Assembly: GCA_021782295.1 (NCBI GenBank)
Contig: JAJXVC010000102.1
Coordinates: forward strand, 1 to 6,814
Direction: 5' to 3'
Length of the DNA: 6,814 bases
Source: a bacterium
GTDB lineage: Bacteria; Eremiobacterota; Eremiobacteria; Baltobacterales; Baltobacteraceae
Shown in pieces: positions 1 to 6,061 of the stretch (positions are counted from its first letter, which is position 1; each line of letters opens with the position of its first letter). The position numbers and the translations under genes were made by a program. The notes below the pieces were generated by a model that saw nothing but the letters and a program-made list of their open reading frames with translations, searched no databases and was not told the origin of the DNA.

Positions 1-160
1 CGCTACTCCGCGTGACAGCATACGACCGCGCAGCGCGAAAGCGCCTGCGATGCACCCGACGAGCGATTAAGCGAGCGGCGAGGACCCTGACATTGCTTGT
101 CCGAGCCGCGAGCGTCTAGCAAGGAGCGGTGCGCGCAGGCGCGGCAAGCGCTGCGCCCCG
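1..160. repeat. Intergenic repeat field, left part: irregular stem-loops
   Basis: No credible gene is visible here. Positions 4-19 are a one-mismatch copy (TACTCCGCGTGACAGC) of the motif that recurs further right, so the repeat field probably continues beyond the window's left edge. Three imperfect hairpins follow. The first, at 30-48, is GCAG-CGC / GCG-C-CTGC closed by a GAAA tetraloop with one bulged C. The second, at 71-113, is listed separately. The third, at 138-157, pairs GGCGC with GCGCC, continues inward through one G-T wobble and two G-C pairs, and has an AAGC loop. The regular alternation of GC stems with short loops is typical of REP-like intergenic elements; function is unknown. 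Confidence 0.6.
71..113. repeat. Inverted repeat with tandem GA/GA internal loops
   Basis: The two arms mirror each other in blocks. GC (71-72) pairs with GC (112-113), GCGGC (75-79) with GCCGC (105-109), and GGAC (82-85) with GTCC (99-102), leaving a 13-nt loop at 86-98. Between the paired blocks both arms carry GA (73-74 against 110-111, and 80-81 against 103-104). In RNA these could form tandem sheared G-A pairs. The pairing is read directly from the sequence; whether it is transcribed or functional is unknown. It may simply be another REP-like element. Confidence 0.5.
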
Positions 161-162
161 CC

Positions 163-348
163 GCCTCGATACGGTTGCTTCGCAACCTACTCGGCGTGAC
201 AGCTATGCGCGCCTCGATACGGTTGCTTCGCAACCTACTCGGCGTGACAGCTATGCGCGCCTCGATACGGTTGCTTCGCAACCTACTCGGCGTGACAGCT
301 ATGCGCGCCTCGATACGACCGCTTCGCGGTCTACTCGGCGTGACAGCT
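163..348. repeat. Tandem array of 48-bp hairpin units (3 identical + 1 variant)
   Basis: Units start at 163, 211, 259 and 307, an exact 48-bp period. The first three are identical. The fourth (42 nt, 307-348) differs only in its stem-loop. Each unit contains a central hairpin: GGTTGC-TTC-GCAACC at 173-187 and equivalents, and GACCGC-TTC-GCGGTC at 317-331 in the fourth. A weaker outer pairing of CGCC (162-165) with GGCG (193-196) surrounds it. Three of the six stem pairs change in unit four, on both arms, so pairing is preserved. Each unit ends in TACTCGGCGTGACAGC. Because 48 is divisible by three, spurious repetitive reading frames stay open through the array. I read it as a REP/MITE-like intergenic element that has been locally amplified. 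Confidence 0.9.
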
Positions 349-447
349 GCTACTCGGCGTGACAGCACGCTACTCGGCGTGACAGCAGATACTCGGCGTG
401 AAAAGTAGCGCGCTACTGTGCATGACAGCAGCGCGCTACTCGGCGTG
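332..447. repeat. Degenerating short direct repeats of TACTCGGCGTGACAGC
   Basis: After the last hairpin unit only the right-hand end of the element continues. Intact copies lie at 332-347, 351-366 and 371-386, about 19-20 bp apart. Diverged copies begin at about 390 (ending GTGAAAAG), 414 (TACTGTGCATGACAGC) and 437 (TACTCGGCGTGGCGG). The first of these belongs to the fourth 48-bp unit. The pattern suggests repeated partial duplication of one element terminus, by replication slippage or repeated insertion. The last two copies supply the arms of the terminator listed at 401-440. Confidence 0.8.
401..440 (-). terminator. Intrinsic terminator of the solute-binding protein gene
   Basis: AGTAGCGCGCT at 404-414 pairs perfectly (11 bp) with AGCGCGCTACT at 430-440. 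Inside the loop CTGT (416-419) pairs with ACAG (425-428), closing a 5-nt apex. Read on the minus strand, the hairpin begins 20 nt after the stop codon of the binding-protein gene and runs straight into TTTT (404-401). That is the order expected of a Rho-independent terminator for that gene. The T-run is short, so efficiency is uncertain. The arms are built from the surrounding repeat motif. Confidence 0.65.
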
Positions 448-460
448 GCGGAAGAGTACC

Positions 461-2101
461 CTAGATATCCACCTTCATCATGTTGTCGAACGGCGCCAGC
501 ACACCCGGGTGGAAATGCTTGAGATCGCGATTGTAGGCGTAGATCGACATGCGCCCATCTTCGACGATCGAAGGCACCTCTTTCACGAATTGCTTGGTGA
601 GAACCGCAACGTCGGCGTTGCGCTTGCTTTGCGAGAAGTGCGTAAAGAGCGCCTCCATCGCAGCATCGGCCTTCGGATCGCACCAACGCAGATCGTTTTG
701 CCCGTTCGGCGGGAACTGGTTGCAACGGTAGATGAACGAGTAATCACCGAGCGGATCGTTCCCCCAAGCAAACATCGTGACGTCCCAGCTATTGCCGTAG
801 ACGATGCCGCCGTTTTGGTAGGGCGCGAAGAACTCCGCCGAAGAGTAGTGGCGGACGCTCAGCCCGACGCCGATCTTCTTCCACGACTCGCGCATGAGCT
901 CGATGATGTTATCGGTATCCGGAGTACCGACGACCGTCGCGAGGTTGAGGACAAGCCGCACGCCGTTCTTTTCGCGAATCCCGCCGGGGCCGCGTTTCCA
1001 TCCGGCCTTGTCGAGAATCTCGTTCGCCTTCGCAATGTTGTACTGCGTGAAGCCGATGCCGTGAACCCAATACGGTGCACTCTTCGGATTCGGTTGATCC
1101 TGAAGATTGCCGATATTATGACGAATCTTCCGATTGATGCGCGCACGCGGCGTCGCATAGAGCAGCGCGCGACGGACGGCGAGGCTCGCGACTTTCGGGT
1201 GCGAGAGATTGAAATCGATGTGGTCGTAGTAATAGTCGGGTTTCACCGAGACCTTAAACGGCGTCATCTGCTTGAGGCGATGCACGTAGGCCGGGGAAAC
1301 GTACATCCACAGGTCGAGTTGCTTCGCCTGCATCTGCGTCAGCACCGTATCGCGGTTCGGAATGATCTCGAAGATGATTTTTTTGAGCTTCGGTAAGCCG
1401 CGGAAATAGAGAGGATTCTGCACCATGACGACGTCTTGGCCGCGGTTCCAGCGCTCGTACTTGAACGGCCCGATGCCGACCGGCAGCGAGTTATAGGGAA
1501 CGTTGTTGATGTTCGGATACTTCGCCAACAGATGCTTCGGCAGAACGCACGGGTTCGCGTCGGCACTGGAAAAAAACGTCGTGATAAACGGCGAGTACGG
1601 ATGCTTGAGGTGGAGGATCACCGTGTATTTATTCGGTTCCTGAATCTTGTCGATGAGATCCCAGCCCGTTCGGCTGACGATATCGTTCGCCGGATTCATA
1701 ATCGCATGGATCGACCAGACGACGTCGTCGGCGGTAAAGGGCGCACCATCGGACCACCGCACGCCTTGGCGGAGATGCCAGGTGATCGTCTTTCCGTCGG
1801 GGCTGATGCCGCCGTTCGCCTTCGTCGGTTCGACGGTGAGCAGTTCGGGGATCGGCTGATTCTTCGCATTCCATTTCGTCAACCATGCCATCGTCAGCGA
1901 GGACATCAGTGCGAGCGTCGTCTGCTGAGTCAGCACGGGGTTGAGCGAAGAAATATCTTCTGCGGTTGCATACCGCAGAACGTGCGGAATTGTCCAGGAA
2001 TTTATTTGCCCGTTCGGCCCAACGGTGCCGCTCTTCTGTACGCGGCTACAGGCGGTAAACGAGAACGCGATGGCGAGGGCGAGAACTGCGAAACGTTTCA
2101 A
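461..2101 (-). CDS. ABC transporter substrate-binding lipoprotein, family 5 (peptide/nickel type)
   Basis: A predicted 546-aa solute-binding protein of the SBP_bac_5 (DppA/OppA/NikA) family, which captures oligopeptides or other small solutes outside the inner membrane and hands them to an ABC permease. Visible features are a short lipoprotein signal with Cys18 in FTAC as the likely lipidation site, and the family signature around residues 99-130, including WSDGAPFTADDVVWS at 116-130. Also seen are GIGPFKYERW at 209-218, the late-lobe stretch around AKANEILDKAGW (357-368), and a full-length C-terminus. Length is normal for the family. An upstream ATG at 2158 is in frame, but the TTG at 2101 is preferred: AGGAGGAG lies 8 nt before it, and it begins MKRFAV, a proper signal-peptide N-region. 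No permease or ATPase gene is in the window. It may be an orphan receptor or the first gene left from a dispersed transporter. The ligand cannot be told from sequence alone. Confidence 0.9.
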   Translation of the reverse strand: MKRFAVLALAIAFSFTACSRVQKSGTVGPNGQINSWTIPHVLRYATAEDISSLNPVLTQQTTLALMSSLTMAWLTKWNAKNQPIPELLTVEPTKANGGISPDGKTITWHLRQGVRWSDGAPFTADDVVWSIHAIMNPANDIVSRTGWDLIDKIQEPNKYTVILHLKHPYSPFITTFFSSADANPCVLPKHLLAKYPNINNVPYNSLPVGIGPFKYERWNRGQDVVMVQNPLYFRGLPKLKKIIFEIIPNRDTVLTQMQAKQLDLWMYVSPAYVHRLKQMTPFKVSVKPDYYYDHIDFNLSHPKVASLAVRRALLYATPRARINRKIRHNIGNLQDQPNPKSAPYWVHGIGFTQYNIAKANEILDKAGWKRGPGGIREKNGVRLVLNLATVVGTPDTDNIIELMRESWKKIGVGLSVRHYSSAEFFAPYQNGGIVYGNSWDVTMFAWGNDPLGDYSFIYRCNQFPPNGQNDLRWCDPKADAAMEALFTHFSQSKRNADVAVLTKQFVKEVPSIVEDGRMSIYAYNRDLKHFHPGVLAPFDNMMKVDI

Positions 2102-2109
2102 AAGAAGAT

Positions 2110-2117
2110 CTCCTCCT
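2110..2117 (-). promoter_or_regulatory. Strong Shine-Dalgarno sequence that fixes the TTG start
   Basis: On the minus strand this reads AGGAGGAG, followed by 8 nt and then TTG at 2101. It is one of the best ribosome binding sites in the window and is the reason for choosing the TTG start over the upstream ATG at 2158, which would place non-signal-like residues before the hydrophobic segment. The 97-nt gap upstream (2102-2198 region) shows no convincing -35/-10 pair, so the gene could be read from the upstream operon or from a weak promoter of its own. Confidence 0.75.
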
Positions 2118-2197
2118 AAGCGGCAAGGCAACCTACTGTTTGTCGAACGCGGAAACATTCCCGTCTAGGGGACGCCTTTTATTCGGCGGTTGCAACG

Positions 2198-3337
2198 CTA
2201 TGCCGAGGAGTTCGCTTCGCCTTCCTCCGCCCGCATCGCTTCGGGATCGTTGCCGCGGGCGCGATGAAACGCAGCGAACGCCGCCGGAGCGATCTCCGAG
2301 GGTTTGATCTCGCTGCGACCGCCCCAAAAAACGTTGGTGTAATCGAACGGGATCCCGGCTTCGCGCAGATGGGCGTCGATCGCCGCCTTATGTTCGAGAA
2401 CGAGCGCTTTTTCGGTTCCGTGCGCGACCGCCATGATGTTGACATTCATGAACTCCGGGCCGCCCTCACGCAAATATCCGTGCGTGATGACGTAGTGGCG
2501 CGCGACCTCTCGGCCGGCGGCGATTTCGCTTCCCGGAGCGACACGCCAGTGAAAGAGGGCGTTATAACGCGTGACGCGCTCGTTTGCGGCATTCGGTTTT
2601 ACGTGCTCTAGGAACGTGGAAAAGCGCCCGATCACCTTGCGCCGTTCGAGTTCTTCGGCGACGGCAAAAAAGCGCTCCAGCGAGGTGCCGGCCTCAGCGG
2701 CGCGCGCAACCCAGCAATCTTCGACAATTTCGTCGAGCGTAAATTCGCGTTTGAGCGCGGTGAGTACGCGCCATTCTTCTTCATCGAGCAGCACGATATT
2801 CGTGCTCTGTATCTCGCCCGGAGCATCGGCACGCGCACCGGGTTCGAGGCCGCGTCGGCGAACGTGCCCGACGCCGAGCGCGAAGAGCATTTTCGCCGGC
2901 ATGAGTTTGAAGGCTTCGGCCCCGACCTCAGCGGCGAGAAATTCGGCGTGCTTGCGAAGCGAATAGCCCTGCGGCACCTTCAATGTCGTCCAGAGACGGA
3001 AGGCGCTGCCGGGTGAATCGCCATCGGTGCTGCGAATAACGATATGCCCCGAGAATGGATCCTCTTTGCTCATGAAATCGAACGCCGCGTCGAGACGCTC
3101 CGCCGGAACCCGCCAAGCAACCAGCGCGCCGGGTGCGAGGCTCGTGGCCAGCAACGTTTGCCGGACGCGGCGAATCGTTCCCGCTTGAAGCATCGCAATG
3201 ATGCGTTCGAGAACGACCGGCAAGGGAACGCCGCTTTGCCGCGCGATTTCACCGAACGGGTCGCGCTGAAAACCCGTGAGGCGGTCCTCCGAGACGGCGA
3301 GAATTTCAGCGTTGACGGGGTCTGCAATCGCGATCAC
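2198..3337 (-). CDS. Two-domain Lrp/AsnC-like protein of the siroheme decarboxylase (AhbA/AhbB, NirDL) superfamily
   Basis: 379 aa, built of two copies of a winged-helix plus ferredoxin-like (RAM/AsnC) module. Copy 1 is about residues 18-160: helix-turn-helix region PFGEIARQSGVP (27-38), then AGTIRRVRQTLLAT (52-65) and the ALVAWRVP strand (71-78). Copy 2 is about residues 183-345: ERRKVIGRFSTFLEH (231-245), NALFHWRVAP (259-268), HYVITHGYLREG (281-292), NVNIMAVAHG (298-307). The order 'G-x-I-RR... AW-VP ... H-Y-R ... HG' matches my knowledge of AhbA/AhbB, which decarboxylate siroheme to didecarboxysiroheme in alternative heme and heme d1 synthesis, and of fused NirDL proteins of similar length. 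No tetrapyrrole gene is nearby. The GTG start overlaps the TolC-gene stop by 4 nt (GTGA), so translation is probably coupled. It could be an enzyme, a heme or tetrapyrrole sensor, or a DNA-binding regulator of the operon. Family assignment is fairly firm; function is open. Confidence 0.75.
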   Translation of the reverse strand: MIAIADPVNAEILAVSEDRLTGFQRDPFGEIARQSGVPLPVVLERIIAMLQAGTIRRVRQTLLATSLAPGALVAWRVPAERLDAAFDFMSKEDPFSGHIVIRSTDGDSPGSAFRLWTTLKVPQGYSLRKHAEFLAAEVGAEAFKLMPAKMLFALGVGHVRRRGLEPGARADAPGEIQSTNIVLLDEEEWRVLTALKREFTLDEIVEDCWVARAAEAGTSLERFFAVAEELERRKVIGRFSTFLEHVKPNAANERVTRYNALFHWRVAPGSEIAAGREVARHYVITHGYLREGGPEFMNVNIMAVAHGTEKALVLEHKAAIDAHLREAGIPFDYTNVFWGGRSEIKPSEIAPAAFAAFHRARGNDPEAMRAEEGEANSSA

Positions 3338-4716
3338 TTCGTATATTCACTTTCACCGAGAGCAAGTTCGTAATTTTGCTCCGCCGTCTGGAGCGAATAG
3401 ACCGAAGAAACGGCATTTTTCTGCGCCGTCGCCAACGTCGCTTCTGCAGTCACGAGCGTCACGAGGTTCGCAACTCCGGCTTTATATTGCGCGCTCGCGG
3501 CATTGTAACCGACCTGCGCCGCCTTCAAGCTTGCTTGCGCTTGGTCGAGCGCCGATCGCGCCGCATCGAGTTTCGCAATCGCGCTGCGCACGTCGCTCTC
3601 CACTTGCAAGCGCGAGAGCGTGATGCCCGCTTTCGCTGCATCGGCCTGCGCCGCAGCGACTGCAACATTGTAGTTTGTGAGCCCTTGATCGAAGATCGGC
3701 ACCGTGAGGGTCGCGCCCAAGGATTTCGATTGCACCGGAACGCCGTTGAGGCCGCTCTGGTAACCATCGCTCGCGTTGGCGTTGATCGACGGGAACTTCG
3801 TCAAACGATTGAAGCGTACGTTTTCCTTCGCCGCCTGGTAGCCGTTGAGCGCAGCGAGATAATCCGGACGCATTAATAACGCGCGTCGAACCGCCTTGTT
3901 ATAAGGCAGCACCGAAAACTGCGCTGCCGGTGCCGTCAGGGAGCCCGCTGTATTATCGATCGGTTCGATCAAAGCGTTCGCATCGAGCCCTAAGGTCGTC
4001 GCGAAGGTCGCTTGCGCGGCGACACGCGTTCCTTCGTCGGTGACGAGTTGCAGGCGCGCTTGCGCCGTGAGTGCTTGCGCGGAATAGAGATCGGAAGGCG
4101 CCGCGGCACCGACGCGGATCTGCGCTTCGACGAGCCGCGCTTGCGTGAGGTACTGTTTGATAATTTGTTGGTCAACGCTCACCGAACGATCCGCAAGCAG
4201 CACTCCGTAGTACGCTTGCGCGACGGTATAGCCGAGCTCCTGAAGCGAACGAATCAAGGTGTCACGCCCCGCGACCTGTCCCGATTTCGCAACATGAATA
4301 CCTGCAATCACGCGGCCGCCGTCGTAGATTAACTCGCTGAGCTTCAGCCCGTAGTTGACGCTGTTATAGATACCGTTCGGCGTTCCGAGGCCGCTGCCGA
4401 CACCCCCGATCGTTCCTGCGGAAAACGTGCGCGTTGCGGTCGCACTTCCGGAGACCGACGGGAAGACGGCACTCTTTGCGACATTGTATTTTGCGAGCGC
4501 CTGCGCGTAGGTTGCACGCGCCTGTGCGAGTGTCGGCGATTTTGCAACGGCGATCGCGACCGCTTGCACGAGCGTGACTTTCGTGGGAATGCCGGGCAAC
4601 GCGACGCGCGGCGAAATAAGCCCCTGCGTCGCAGCATCAACGGCATGCGGAACGAGCGCACGCAGCAACGCCCCGACGAGCGCGAGCGCCGCAATACGTG
4701 CCGAGCTTCGCTTCAC
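3334..4716 (-). CDS. TolC-family outer-membrane efflux protein
   Basis: 460 aa, predicted trimeric outer-membrane channel and periplasmic tunnel protein (OEP/TolC family) that forms the exit duct of tripartite efflux or type I secretion systems. It has a basic N-terminus, a hydrophobic segment and a likely signal peptidase site near AVDA-AT (residues 26-30). No lipobox Cys is present, unlike many OprM types. The internal duplication typical of the family is visible. The first half starts at TLVQAVAIAVAKSPTLAQAR (48-67), contains SELIYDGGRV (127-136) and ends with long Ala/Gln-rich helices including SDLYSAQALTAQARLQL (208-224). The second half repeats this with RPDYLAALNGYQAAKENV (283-300), LTVPIFDQG (337-345) and AGVANLVTLVTAEATLATAQ (413-432). 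The GTG start overlaps the adaptor's stop codon (GTGA); its own stop overlaps the next GTG in the same way. It works with the adjacent adaptor; the pump is not in the window. Confidence 0.92.
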   Translation of the reverse strand: MKRSSARIAALALVGALLRALVPHAVDAATQGLISPRVALPGIPTKVTLVQAVAIAVAKSPTLAQARATYAQALAKYNVAKSAVFPSVSGSATATRTFSAGTIGGVGSGLGTPNGIYNSVNYGLKLSELIYDGGRVIAGIHVAKSGQVAGRDTLIRSLQELGYTVAQAYYGVLLADRSVSVDQQIIKQYLTQARLVEAQIRVGAAAPSDLYSAQALTAQARLQLVTDEGTRVAAQATFATTLGLDANALIEPIDNTAGSLTAPAAQFSVLPYNKAVRRALLMRPDYLAALNGYQAAKENVRFNRLTKFPSINANASDGYQSGLNGVPVQSKSLGATLTVPIFDQGLTNYNVAVAAAQADAAKAGITLSRLQVESDVRSAIAKLDAARSALDQAQASLKAAQVGYNAASAQYKAGVANLVTLVTAEATLATAQKNAVSSVYSLQTAEQNYELALGESEYTK

Positions 4717-5939
4717 TGCGCACCGCCCGATACGATGTGAACCGGGCTTCCGTTGCGCAGCGAATCCGGACGCGTCGTAATCACGCGCTCGCCGGAGGAG
4801 AGCCCGGAGAGGATCTGCGACTTGGTATCGGTCTGCAGCCCCACTTTTACCGGAACCTGTTTTGCCTTGTTGCCGTCAACGATAAATACCGCGTAGCCGT
4901 TTTGTACGCTTGCCACGGCAGCACGCGGAACGATCATCGCATTTTTTGCAGATTGCTTCGCCATCTTCGCCGTCACCAACATACCGCCACGCAGAATATC
5001 GCCGGGATTGCGCATCTTGACGCGCGCAAGATACGAGAGCGTTCCGTTGGTCGGAACGGCGTTTACGGCGTTGAGGTGCGCGTGAAAAATCCGCCCCGGC
5101 AGTGAATCGGTCGTAAAAGTCAGCGGCGTACCGGCGCGAACGTAGGCAAGATCGCCGTCGGGAATATTGACGTTCACCCAGACGATATCGACGCGCGAGA
5201 TCTGCAATGCGGGAGAAGCCGGCGAGGCCATCGTGCCGGGATCCATCATGCGCGCGGTCACAACGCCGTCGAACGGCGCGTAGAGCGCGGTCTGTCCGAT
5301 CTGCGTTCGTATGAGATTCGCCTGCGCCGCCGCCGCCTGTGCAGCAGCCTGCGCAGCGCGCACCGATTCGGCATTCGATGGATTGGCCTGGGCGTTTGCT
5401 AGTGCCGTATTGTAATTGCCTTGCGCGGCGGCGAGCGCGGCTCGTGCCGATTCGAGCGCTTGCTGCGAGAGATATTTTTGGTTAAAGAGCTGCATGTCTT
5501 GGTTAAAGACGAGTTGCGCGTTCGCTAACGCCGCTTTTGCGCTCGACAGGGCGGCATCGTTTGCTTGGTTACGAGCCGGAAGATCGATCTGTTGTCCGCG
5601 CGCACTCGCCTGCGACTGCATCGCCGTTGCCTCTGCGGCCCGCAATTGCGCTTCGAGCGTGGAGGGATCGATACGGGCGAGGATCTCGCCCTTGCTCACG
5701 CGGTCGCCGACGTTGACGTAGACCGCAGAGACGGGGCCCGACTGTTGGAACGAGAGCGTCGAGCTTTCATACGGGGCAATTTGCCCGTCGAGAGAGAGGT
5801 AGGTCGCGATCCGCCCCACCGTCACCGGAGTCGCCTCTATATCGAGCGGAATCGGTGCGCGCGCACCCTTTGCCCCGCAACCAGCGAGGAGGACGGCGAT
5901 CGTAGCCGCCGAGATCGTCATACGGATTGGGCCGGGCAT
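4713..5939 (-). CDS. Efflux periplasmic adaptor lipoprotein (HlyD/RND membrane-fusion family)
   Basis: 408 aa. It is the periplasmic adaptor that would bridge an inner-membrane pump and the TolC-type channel encoded next. The lipoprotein signal has lipobox LAGC with Cys21 as the acylated residue. A barrel-sandwich (lipoyl-like) half-motif lies at about 48-91 (SLDGQIAPYESSTLSFQQSG, then VNVGDRVSKGEILARIDP). An Ala/Gln-rich coiled-coil hairpin covers about 95-210, and the second lipoyl half is at about 216-250 (TALYAPFDGVVTARMMDPG). The beta-barrel runs from about 252 to 330 and the membrane-proximal domain through 400 (MIVPRAAVASVQNG, LSSGERVITT). The frame is open upstream to an ATG at 6041. 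The ATG at 5939 is chosen because AGGAG lies 4 nt before it and it yields the signal sequence directly. First gene of a three-gene unit. Confidence 0.92.
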   Translation of the reverse strand: MPGPIRMTISAATIAVLLAGCGAKGARAPIPLDIEATPVTVGRIATYLSLDGQIAPYESSTLSFQQSGPVSAVYVNVGDRVSKGEILARIDPSTLEAQLRAAEATAMQSQASARGQQIDLPARNQANDAALSSAKAALANAQLVFNQDMQLFNQKYLSQQALESARAALAAAQGNYNTALANAQANPSNAESVRAAQAAAQAAAAQANLIRTQIGQTALYAPFDGVVTARMMDPGTMASPASPALQISRVDIVWVNVNIPDGDLAYVRAGTPLTFTTDSLPGRIFHAHLNAVNAVPTNGTLSYLARVKMRNPGDILRGGMLVTAKMAKQSAKNAMIVPRAAVASVQNGYAVFIVDGNKAKQVPVKVGLQTDTKSQILSGLSSGERVITTRPDSLRNGSPVHIVSGGAQ

Positions 5940-6061
5940 AGCTCTCCTATACAATAATGAGGTCGTTGCTCTCCATATACACCACAAACCTGAGAATTGA
6001 TTCATGGCTTCTCGGCAAGCGGGGGATTTCGCGCGAGGCACTAACTACTGAAACCCGCGCT
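5940..6061. promoter_or_regulatory. Divergent intergenic region between efflux unit and thioesterase gene
   Basis: This 122-bp gap separates genes transcribed away from each other, so it should hold promoters for both. The stretch 5949-6000 is noticeably more AT-rich than its surroundings. On the minus strand AGGAG (5948-5944) serves the adaptor gene, and TATTGT/TGTATA just upstream of it could belong to a -10 element. On the plus strand there are TATACA/ATATAC stretches near 5948-5980. I cannot match a convincing -35 with correct spacing on either strand and see no clear operator dyad. Confidence 0.4.

Noticed and set aside
163..348. Possible CRISPR array
   Set aside because: The whole 48-bp period is identical across three units, leaving no variable spacers. 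The 'repeat' is itself a complete hairpin element.
97..408. Small repetitive proteins on the plus strand (and one on the minus strand over 3-725) with 16-residue repeats
   Set aside because: They exist only because the 48-bp repeat period is divisible by three. There is no ribosome binding site or domain, and several frames are open at once. The minus-strand frame also runs into the binding-protein gene in another frame.
398..1396. 332-aa open frame on the plus strand
   Set aside because: It lies antisense to the well-supported solute-binding protein gene. Its Arg/Val/Ile-rich composition is what a GC-biased codon pattern gives on the opposite strand, and no domain is recognisable.
1436..2119. 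227-aa open frame on the plus strand
   Set aside because: Same reason: a shadow of the binding-protein gene, covering its signal peptide and ribosome binding site on the opposite strand.
2159..2197. Terminator or promoter between the AhbAB-like gene and the binding-protein gene
   Set aside because: Only a 4-bp stem (CGCC/GGCG) around an A/T loop and a GTTGCAAC palindrome are seen. There is no T-run and no correctly spaced -35/-10 pair.
5940..6041. N-terminal extension of the adaptor protein to an ATG at 6041
   Set aside because: It would bury the lipoprotein signal behind 34 residues and overlap the divergent promoter region. The ATG at 5939 has AGGAG upstream and starts the signal directly.
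5957..6061. N-terminal extension of the thioesterase to an ATG at 5957
   Set aside because: The 35 added residues have no counterpart in FlK-like proteins and would start inside the likely promoter region. The inner ATG also lacks a good Shine-Dalgarno, so some doubt remains.
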